36,270 nucleotides of DNA from NCBI GenBank assembly GCA_949289635.1, contig CASEOS010000017.1, forward strand, positions 1 to 36,270, given 5' to 3'. The stretch is from an uncultured Eubacteriales bacterium (GTDB lineage: Bacteria > Bacillota > Clostridia > TANB77 > CAG-508). The position numbers were made by a program, and so were the translations under genes. The notes below the pieces were generated by a model. It ran no database searches, was not told the origin of the DNA, and saw only the letters and a list, made by a program, of their open reading frames with translations. Below, in pieces: positions 15,989-21,953 of this stretch (positions are counted from its first letter, which is position 1; the number at the start of each line of letters is the position of its first letter).

Positions 15989-16660
15989 TTATTTATTAAA
16001 TTTATTTTTTTCCTTTCTTATAGATTTTACAATTGTAAAACTTATGATAGCTAATAAGACAACAGAACAACCTATCACAATTCCATTACTCATTTTTTCT
16101 ATTTCTTGGTTTGCTAACTGATTATCTGTTTCTTTTCCTTGAATTTGTATATTTTCTACTTCTTCTTGTGAATGTGTGTTTTTATATTCTTCAAATCTTT
16201 TTGCAAATTCATCATATCCTTCTGGTGTTTCTCCAATATATTCAACTTGATAATCTCCATTTTCTACTTTAATTCTTATATAACATATATTTGTTTTTAC
16301 ATACCAAACAAATTCATGCCCATCCCATAATCCCGTTTCCGGTTCCCCGTAGTTCCACTCTGTATTTTCTATCGAAACAGGTGTTACAATAAATTCAATA
16401 TCTGCTATATATTCATTATCACTAATTGTTCTCATACCAAATGTATTTAATTTATAATCTGTAATTCTTCTATTTTCTGGTACCTCTTCACTTTTATAAC
16501 TTTCTATCCATTCTTCAAAAACACCTTCTGTAAATTCATTCCTCTTATCTGAGTCACTATTTTCTGTTGCTAGTACTGTATTAGAGAAATACGTTATACC
16601 AATGATGATAATACAAAAAATGCTAAATATTTTGTTTTTTACTTTCATATGATTATTCAT
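15989..16660 (-). CDS. Exported membrane-anchored protein in a sigma operon
   Basis: A 223-residue protein of unknown function. An N-terminal signal segment (IFSIFCIIIIGITYFSNTVLA) suggests cleavage after about residue 31, and a second hydrophobic helix near residues 193-212 is followed by basic residues, giving a C-terminal membrane anchor. The outer domain is acidic and holds WNYGEPETGLWDGHEFVWYV. The start overlaps the end of the anti-sigma gene by 8 bp, so the two are translationally coupled. MKVKNK at 16648 is an alternative start with better spacing to the AAAGGGG site. It likely acts at the envelope with the sigma system. Confidence 0.72.
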   Translation of the reverse strand: MNNHMKVKNKIFSIFCIIIIGITYFSNTVLATENSDSDKRNEFTEGVFEEWIESYKSEEVPENRRITDYKLNTFGMRTISDNEYIADIEFIVTPVSIENTEWNYGEPETGLWDGHEFVWYVKTNICYIRIKVENGDYQVEYIGETPEGYDEFAKRFEEYKNTHSQEEVENIQIQGKETDNQLANQEIEKMSNGIVIGCSVVLLAIISFTIVKSIRKEKNKFNK

Positions 16661-17939
16661 CCCCTTTCTCTAAAACTACTTCTTCTGTTTGACCTCTATA
16701 ATCAAAATGAACAATTACTTTTTCAGTTTCATTATATTTTGTTAAATCAAACATACCTGAAAATGTTAACATGCCTTCTTCACTTAATGACTTCGAACCA
16801 TTTTCATTTGGACCTTGTATTAATGTGAATTTTTCTCCACTTTCATTTGTTAAATATATTGTCATGTCTGTCAATTCAATTATTTTTTTATGATATTCTT
16901 TATATGCATCTGTTTGACGTTCTTTCCAACTAATATATCCTAAAATATCTATATTTTTAAGTGAATCATCATCTGATAAACTATCATAGAAATCATGTTC
17001 TAAAAAAGTTGGATGTTCTGGTTTTTTCTCTGTTTTTATCTTTGCCGTTATTTCCATTCCTGTATCATATAATGTTGCTGATTCTACTTGATAATCTTCA
17101 TTGGTTGTATCTACCTGTGAATAAACAACGGATTGTCTATTATACATTTTTTCCGGAACTTCTACATCAAAATGCCAATCTCCCTTAAGTGTAATTTCTT
17201 CTTCTCCCATAGAAGTTCCTTCATTTTTAGATATATTGATTTTTGTCATATCCACTGTTAGTGTTTTACTCTTTGGATAATGACTGTTGCCTCCTGTATA
17301 GATATTATAAACGACTTTTACATGATTTCCTTCTCTTTCAATGGGAATAATATTGACACCACTTCCAATATACATGTTTTTATCCATTGCTTCATCATAA
17401 TTTAATCCTAAATTCTTCTCTTTGCTAAATTCTTCATATCTAACCCCTGATGGACAATATAAAACAATATTATTTTCATCTGATATCACTAAGTCTGGAA
17501 AATTAAATTTCCATACTTCATCTGCTGTTACAATCTCTTTTGCTTTTTCAGATAGTTCTACATCAAATGTAATACTTAAATTAAAATCATCCATAACAAA
17601 TTCAGATACTTTTACTTTTGTTTCTACATCTTCTATCATTTCACCTGTCTCTGTATTTTCTATAGTTGTGTTTGCATTTTCATATTCCATATCTGTATTT
17701 TTGATATATCCCTCATTCATTGCTGTTTCCATCCCTTTACCCGTCATAAAGAAATTATCATATAATTTAGTAGAAATATCTTTTGCAAAAACAATTCCTG
17801 TTACAGATAAACTACAAATCATAACTGTCAATGTACTTTGTAATATTTTTTTTGTTTTTTCATGCTTTTTATGAATTGTCCTAAAATTTTCAATGGCAAT
17901 ATTTTCTTGCACATTTTCAAAAATTTTTTCCTTCCCCAT
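16653..17939 (-). CDS. DUF4179-type anti-sigma factor
   Basis: A 428-residue protein. A short cytosolic N-terminus (residues 1-32, basic, ending KKHEKTKK) leads into one transmembrane helix near residues 33-53 (LQSTLTVMICSLSVTGIVFA), and about 370 residues lie outside the cell. This is the layout of DUF4179 anti-sigma proteins, encoded directly after their ECF sigma factor. The start is 2 bp after the sigma gene stop. The outer part is beta-rich with YDSLSDDDSLKNIDILGYIS near residue 305. By analogy the N-terminus holds the sigma factor until an envelope signal is sensed; the signal is unknown. Confidence 0.8.
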   Translation of the reverse strand: MGKEKIFENVQENIAIENFRTIHKKHEKTKKILQSTLTVMICSLSVTGIVFAKDISTKLYDNFFMTGKGMETAMNEGYIKNTDMEYENANTTIENTETGEMIEDVETKVKVSEFVMDDFNLSITFDVELSEKAKEIVTADEVWKFNFPDLVISDENNIVLYCPSGVRYEEFSKEKNLGLNYDEAMDKNMYIGSGVNIIPIEREGNHVKVVYNIYTGGNSHYPKSKTLTVDMTKINISKNEGTSMGEEEITLKGDWHFDVEVPEKMYNRQSVVYSQVDTTNEDYQVESATLYDTGMEITAKIKTEKKPEHPTFLEHDFYDSLSDDDSLKNIDILGYISWKERQTDAYKEYHKKIIELTDMTIYLTNESGEKFTLIQGPNENGSKSLSEEGMLTFSGMFDLTKYNETEKVIVHFDYRGQTEEVVLEKGDE

Positions 17940-17941
17940 TT

Positions 17942-18478
17942 TTAAAAACCTCCTACTTTTAAAATTTCTTTTATCTTTTTTCTGGTTCTATGTAATTTTG
18001 TTTTTACATTACTATTACTTAGGCTCATCTCTTGTGCAATTTGTTTTACCTTTTTTCCTTCATAATAAAATTTTTTAAATATTTCATATTCTGTATCACC
18101 TAATGCTTTTAAATTTTTCGTAATACAATCATTCATTTCTTTTTGCTCTACAATTTCATCCACCTTAAAATGGCTAATCATTTCATCTTCATATTGTGAA
18201 AATTCCATATTTTTGCTAAATTCTCTATATTTTCTATAAATCAATCTTTTGGTAATTCCTGCTATATATGGACTAAATACCGCTTTTCTATCTAATCTAT
18301 CTTTGTTTTTCCATAAAATTAAAAATACATCTGCTATCATTTCTTCTTCATCTTCTAGCTTAATTGTATGCTTATTTTTTATGATTGCACTTACATAGTG
18401 ATAATATTCATCAAATACTTTTGTCATATCTAGTTGATCATCTATCATATAACTCCCTATTGTATTTTCTTTTTTCAT
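17942..18478 (-). CDS. ECF-type RNA polymerase sigma factor
   Basis: A 178-residue sigma-70-family factor. Region 2 lies near residues 18-80 (VFDEYYHYVSAIIKNKHTIK, EEEMIADVFLILWKNKDRL, SPYIAGITKRLIYRKYREFS). Region 4 lies near 122-172 (LGDTEYEIFKKFYYEGKKVK, then QIAQEMSLSNSNVKTKLHRT) and is a clear helix-turn-helix. The two downstream genes, an anti-sigma factor and an exported protein, are packed with a 2-bp gap and an 8-bp overlap, so this is one operon. A terminator at 18593-18644 isolates it from the sigma relic upstream. A TGTAAC at 18590-18585 lies upstream but lacks a matching CGTC -10. Confidence 0.9.
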   Translation of the reverse strand: MKKENTIGSYMIDDQLDMTKVFDEYYHYVSAIIKNKHTIKLEDEEEMIADVFLILWKNKDRLDRKAVFSPYIAGITKRLIYRKYREFSKNMEFSQYEDEMISHFKVDEIVEQKEMNDCITKNLKALGDTEYEIFKKFYYEGKKVKQIAQEMSLSNSNVKTKLHRTRKKIKEILKVGGF

Positions 18479-18592
18479 CTTTTTCTCCTTTTTTTCTTAG
18501 AGTTCAAATATGCTTGGAAAGAATTAAATTTTGGCAATTAAAATTTAAACTTTCCATTTATATATTTACCATTTTTAGAAAAAGGTTACAAT

Positions 18593-18644
18593 AAAAAGAA
18601 CCCAAATTGTTAAACTGTTTGTCTAATAATTTAGGTTCTTTTTT
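18593..18644. terminator. Bidirectional terminator at the end of the sigma relic
   Basis: Arms 18593-18608 and 18628-18643 pair over 16 bp with one mismatch around a 19-nt loop, with A and T runs on both outer sides. On the minus strand it overlaps the last codons of the relic sigma gene and would stop transcripts before the intact sigma gene. Confidence 0.78.
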
Positions 18645-18766
18645 ACTGCTTTATAAAAAGTTTCTTGTGTTAGTTCTTCAGAGATATCACTATTATGAGT
18701 TAAACAGAATAAATATTTATATACTGTTTCAAAATATTGTTCATAGATTTGTTCCATATCCTGCAT
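18623..18766 (-). pseudogene. Truncated ECF sigma factor, region 2 only
   Basis: A 47-codon frame with a strong RBS (AAAGGGGG) begins MQDMEQIYEQYFETVYKYLF, continues CLTHNSDISEELTQETFYKA, and stops after VKKNLNY. This is the normal N-terminus of an ECF sigma factor: region 2.1 helix, then the ELTQETFYKA core-binding helix. Regions 2.3 to 4 are missing. The frame runs into a terminator hairpin, which suggests a deletion fused the gene start to the operon's old terminator. It differs clearly from the intact sigma factor at 17942. An ECF-style promoter is still in place upstream. A translated 47-residue sigma fragment could in principle still bind RNA polymerase or an anti-sigma. Confidence 0.75.
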
Positions 18767-18790
18767 AACTTTATCCCCCTTTGTATATAT

Positions 18791-18816
18791 GACGTACAAG
18801 TTTTATTTTTGTTACA
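18791..18816 (-). promoter_or_regulatory. ECF-sigma-type promoter of the sigma relic
   Basis: On the minus strand TGTAAC (18816-18811) and CGTC (18794-18791) are 16 bp apart, matching the AAC / CGTC pattern of Bacillus SigW/X/M/V-like promoters. It lies 24 bp upstream of the relic sigma start, as expected of autoregulation. Confidence 0.7.
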
Positions 18817-18925
18817 AGTTTTGTCCATTTTTCTTCTTTTTATATATTAACAATTTATATTTTTGATATTTTATTATTTTATATCATATACTTTTATGTT
18901 TAACAATTGATTTTATTATAATAGT

Positions 18926-18977
18926 AAAAAAGAAAAGTAAAATTTAGTTTTTATTTACTAATTTCACTTTTCTTTTT
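18926..18977 (-). terminator. Terminator downstream of pseudopilin gene 1
   Basis: Arms 18926-18948 and 18957-18977 pair over about 20 bp with a small bulge, with T runs on the minus strand. The neighbouring 18817-18925 stretch is plain AT-rich DNA. Confidence 0.72.
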
Positions 18978-19013
18978 ATATAATTTAAAATAAAAAATTT
19001 TGTTATTCAACAT

Positions 19014-20168
19014 TTATTTTATTGTGTAATTATTATCACCTGACCCTTTTTCAAGTATTACATTAGAATCCAAACAGACTATTGGTCTCAATCCCCATAA
19101 ATTTCCATAATAATGATTATATTGTCCTCTTGTAATACTATTTTTATTTGTAGCTATTAAGTTTCTTATATTATCTGCCGAAGGAGATGCTATCCACATT
19201 CCGAATGCAGTATTAATATTTCCATCTGATCTGACATAAATATGATTATAATCCTCCACTAATTCCAAATCCGTAGCATATTCTGTATCTGTATTCCATT
19301 TAATTTTATATCCATTTGTTACTGCATCATACTCTATATATTTATCTGGATGAGTATCTTTATATGATTCACAAAACATTTCTATTGTTGGTCCTCCTAT
19401 TGCATATTGTGCATCTCCTCCAACATAATCATTCCAAATATCTGTATCTAACATATATGCCACTCCATTTATACTTCCCTGTGTATTCGTTGCATTTGAA
19501 CCGTAAGACAAATATTTACCTAACCATATTTTTACTTTGTCATTTATAGAATTACTTCCATTATAGTCTTTATATACATTTTCAAAATTATATCTATAAT
19601 CTCCATAAAAATATAATTTATTTCCCTGTTTTGTTTCCGGTGTATTATCGTAATGAATATAATCATCTGCAATTAAATAGATACTCGTTCCATCTGAATA
19701 GAATATTCTCCATTTACTTACACCATCACTTTCACATTCATATCCTGTGACTTCTGCTCCATAATACATACTAGCATTTTCTTTTACTGTTGCCGCATCT
19801 GCTGGTCCTGAAATCAAAACATCATATCCATCTACATTTACAATAGCTGGTAATTTGCTTATTACATTATCACTAGATAATTTTTCTCCATTATATGTTA
19901 AACTTTCTACATTTTGTAGATTCTCATTTAACATATCCATATTGATATTCCCATCATTTCCATAGCTTCCTAGCACTTCTACATTTACTTTTTCTTCTGC
20001 ACTAGCTTGTGTCATTTCTTCTTTTGCCTGAGTTGCTTTTGTTAAAATTCCATTATTTCCTGTCAATGTTGCAATTGTTACTCCTGCCAAAATCAGTAAA
20101 ACAATTATTGTAATTACTAATGCAATTAATGTAATTCCTTTGTTTTTCTCTAACTCTTTTATTTTCAT
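19014..20168 (-). CDS. Prepilin-like (pseudopilin) surface protein 1
   Basis: A 384-residue protein with a class III prepilin leader. MKIKELEKNKG is followed by ITLIALVITIIVLLILAGVT; the peptidase should cut after the Gly at residue 11. Position 5 of the mature protein is Ala, not the usual Glu. The helix continues through IATLTGNNGILTKATQAKEE. The C-terminal domain has KWRIFYSDGTSIYLIADDYI, MWIASPSADN and GLRPIVCLDSN, a layout like DUF6273-type globular domains. The first ~49 residues are identical to the protein at 20502-21659, while the rest has diverged strongly. It has AAAGGAGG before the ATG. No promoter faces the gene; an inverted one lies in the flanking switch at 20196-20369. Confidence 0.85.
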   Translation of the reverse strand: MKIKELEKNKGITLIALVITIIVLLILAGVTIATLTGNNGILTKATQAKEEMTQASAEEKVNVEVLGSYGNDGNINMDMLNENLQNVESLTYNGEKLSSDNVISKLPAIVNVDGYDVLISGPADAATVKENASMYYGAEVTGYECESDGVSKWRIFYSDGTSIYLIADDYIHYDNTPETKQGNKLYFYGDYRYNFENVYKDYNGSNSINDKVKIWLGKYLSYGSNATNTQGSINGVAYMLDTDIWNDYVGGDAQYAIGGPTIEMFCESYKDTHPDKYIEYDAVTNGYKIKWNTDTEYATDLELVEDYNHIYVRSDGNINTAFGMWIASPSADNIRNLIATNKNSITRGQYNHYYGNLWGLRPIVCLDSNVILEKGSGDNNYTIK

Positions 20169-20195
20169 TTTTTCCTCCTTTGTTTTTTCCTTTAC

Positions 20196-20369
20196 TTAAT
20201 TACTCTAAGAAAATATAAGTGTTAGAAAACACTATTAAACAAAGAATTTCTATGAATTTTACTTTCTTTAATTGAATAAAAATTTTTCCTATTTTTTATT
20301 TTTCCTTTTATTGACATTGTAGTTTTTTAATGGTATTATCTTATTGAAAATCTTTCTTAGAGTAATTAA
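20196..20369. repeat. Putative invertible promoter segment for pseudopilin gene 1
   Basis: A perfect 17-bp inverted repeat (TTAATTACTCTAAGAAA at 20196-20212 and its complement at 20353-20369) bounds 140 bp. The enclosed DNA carries a plus-strand promoter that points away from the gene. The outer side of the distal repeat completes a terminator. The gene's start codon lies 28 bp beyond the near repeat, behind its RBS. Confidence 0.68.
20311..20339 (+). promoter_or_regulatory. Outward-facing promoter in switch 1
   Basis: TTGACA (20311-20316) and TATTAT (20334-20339) are 17 bp apart. In the present orientation it fires into the terminator at 20347-20385 and not toward any gene. Confidence 0.78.
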
Positions 20370-20385
20370 ATCTAAGAAAGATTTT
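20347..20385 (+). terminator. Terminator built on the distal inverted repeat of switch 1
   Basis: A perfect 15-bp stem (20347-20361 with 20371-20385) with a 9-nt loop and T tail. Its left arm and loop contain the inverted repeat; its right arm lies outside the invertible segment, so inversion would break the hairpin. Confidence 0.8.
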
Positions 20386-20391
20386 TTATTT

Positions 20392-20435
20392 AATCATAAA
20401 AAAGCTTCTCAAAGTAGAGAAACCCTTTTATGATT
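20392..20435 (-). terminator. Terminator downstream of pseudopilin gene 2
   Basis: AATCATAAAA and TTCTC blocks pair with GAGAA and TTTTATGATT across 20392-20410 and 20417-20435, with a small mismatch between the blocks. It lies just past the stop codon of the gene ending at 20502. Confidence 0.65.
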
Positions 20436-20501
20436 TTTTACTATTAAATAATTTCATTCATGCAGACCATTCTTTTTTTAACATATAAAAATATAATTTC
20501 T

Positions 20502-21659
20502 TTAATTTGTTATTTTCCAAACGTTTCCATCTTTCTCCATAGTAACTCCAGTCATAGAAATAACAGGACGAAGACCTTGCTGGCTAGGATCATTCATATG
20601 ATAACTATAAATATTTCCAGATGATGTAACAAAATATAATGTATTATCTCCTGGAGTAGCTAACCAATATAACCAAACTCTATCATGAACATCTGGTGTA
20701 TAATCATCTAATTTAAATAAACCTGCTCGTTTATCTGCATACTCATTTCCTGATGTATATGGTGTTATACCACCACTGTAATCTGTTGAAGAATTATCCC
20801 CTCTTATATCTCCTAAAGTTACTGACCTAACTGTTGCTCCTTCTCTTGCTATAAAACATTCTCCTGTAATCGTTCCACTTTGTTTAATATTTTTAGTAGT
20901 TATTTCCGTATAATAGCCATTACCGATAGATACATCGTCTGCTGTTGTTTGTTCAAATTCTATTTGATCAAAATGATATCTTAATCCACTTGCTATATGA
21001 CCATTCCTTCCTGTAAGAGTAGTTGGTGGTGCAAAATATTCATTTGTATAATTTTGTATGTCTGTTTCTGTTCCCTTCCATATAGCTGCAGAATTTTCAT
21101 AATTAGTACTAGGACAATACAATCCTACTGGTATCCCTGTACTGATTATATCTAAATTATATGTTCCATCTACATTCTGATTTTGATTCAATATTCTCCA
21201 ACCTGTATTTTTAGTATATTTAGTTCCTGTAGTCACATCCGTATATGAAACATCATATTGTACATAGCTATCATCTATATATGGTGTTCCTTCTGTTATT
21301 GTTCCATCACTATTTATTGTATATATATTACCTGTTTCTGTAAATGTTACTATTATTGGATCATCACCATTTGCTGTTGCCTTTGTTCCATTTAAACTAA
21401 ATTGATCACTTATATCTCCTGCCGTTACAGTATTTTGCCCTTCTTTTTCTGCCATTGCTCCACTATATGCTATTGACATTTCATCCTTTTCTTGTCCTAA
21501 TATATTTTCTTCTTTTGCCTGAGTTGCTTTTGTTAAAATTCCATTATTTCCTGTCAATGTTGCAATTGTTACTCCTGCTAAAATTAGCAAAACAATTATT
21601 GTAATAACTAATGCAATTAATGTAATTCCTTTGTTTTTCTCTAACTCTTTTATTTTCAT
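20502..21659 (-). CDS. Prepilin-like (pseudopilin) surface protein 2
   Basis: A 385-residue paralog of the protein at 19014-20168. Its leader and helix are identical (KGITLIALVITIIVLLILAG, then NNGILTKATQAKEE). At DNA level the two gene starts differ at only about five positions over roughly 150 nt, then diverge abruptly. The C-terminal domain has GWRILNQNQNVDG near residue 154, LYWLATPGDNTLYFVTSSGN, and QQGLRPVISMTGVTME near the end, the same WRI / W-A-(S/T)-P / GLRP order as paralog 1, suggesting the same fold with different surfaces. The RBS is AAAGGAGG. Upstream lies a second switch-like segment at 21685-21862, also with its promoter facing away. Confidence 0.85.
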   Translation of the reverse strand: MKIKELEKNKGITLIALVITIIVLLILAGVTIATLTGNNGILTKATQAKEENILGQEKDEMSIAYSGAMAEKEGQNTVTAGDISDQFSLNGTKATANGDDPIIVTFTETGNIYTINSDGTITEGTPYIDDSYVQYDVSYTDVTTGTKYTKNTGWRILNQNQNVDGTYNLDIISTGIPVGLYCPSTNYENSAAIWKGTETDIQNYTNEYFAPPTTLTGRNGHIASGLRYHFDQIEFEQTTADDVSIGNGYYTEITTKNIKQSGTITGECFIAREGATVRSVTLGDIRGDNSSTDYSGGITPYTSGNEYADKRAGLFKLDDYTPDVHDRVWLYWLATPGDNTLYFVTSSGNIYSYHMNDPSQQGLRPVISMTGVTMEKDGNVWKITN

Positions 21660-21684
21660 TTTTTCCTCCTTTGTTTTTTCCTTT

Positions 21685-21862
21685 AGCTAACTACTCTAAG
21701 AAAATAGAAAGTTTTATAAATGCTTAAAACAAAGGATTTCTCAAACTTTAGATTTTTTTATTAGTATAATAGAATTTTTATTTTTTATTATCACCTTTTA
21801 TTGACATTATAACTTTTTAACGATATAATTTTATTGAAAAAACTTTCCTAGAGTAGTTAGCT
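21685..21862. repeat. Putative invertible promoter segment for pseudopilin gene 2
   Basis: AGCTAACTACTCTAAGAAAA (21685-21704) is matched at 18 of 20 positions by the complement of 21843-21862, enclosing 138 bp. The layout is the same as at 20196-20369: gene-side RBS, near repeat, spacer, outward promoter, distal repeat inside a terminator. The repeat differs from that of switch 1 (CTAACTACTC against TTAATTACTC), yet each pair is internally matched. Confidence 0.68.
21801..21829 (+). promoter_or_regulatory. Outward-facing consensus promoter in switch 2
   Basis: TTGACA (21801-21806) and TATAAT (21824-21829) are exactly 17 bp apart, a perfect consensus. It reads away from the pilin gene; the predicted start near 21836 is at the foot of the terminator hairpin. 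Confidence 0.82.
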
Positions 21863-21877
21863 CTAAGAAAGTTTTTT
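21837..21877 (+). terminator. Terminator built on the distal inverted repeat of switch 2
   Basis: A 17-bp stem with one mismatch (21837-21853 with 21861-21877), a 7-nt loop, and the stem end itself forming the U tract. The left arm is largely inverted-repeat sequence. Confidence 0.8.
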
Positions 21878-21928
21878 CAATTTCAGATAATTTTTTCTTA
21901 CTAATTGTTTGATAAAAAAAGAAAAGGA

Positions 21929-21947
21929 AACGCCCTCAAAGGGCGTT
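21929..21947 (-). terminator. Intrinsic terminator of carAB
   Basis: AACGCCCT and AGGGCGTT form a perfect 8-bp GC-rich stem with a CAA loop, 6 nt after the carB stop, followed by a U-rich tract on the minus strand. Confidence 0.85.
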
Positions 21948-21953
21948 CATAAT

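Noticed and set aside
19014..21659. Diversity-generating retroelement targeting the pilin heads
   Set aside because: No reverse transcriptase or template repeat is present in the window, and no adenine-biased variable repeat pair is visible.
21663..21684. Gene-facing promoter inside the switch segments
   Set aside because: Only weak matches (for example TTGAGA with a poor -10, minus strand, near 21750) were found, far weaker than the outward consensus promoters. Low basal expression cannot be excluded.
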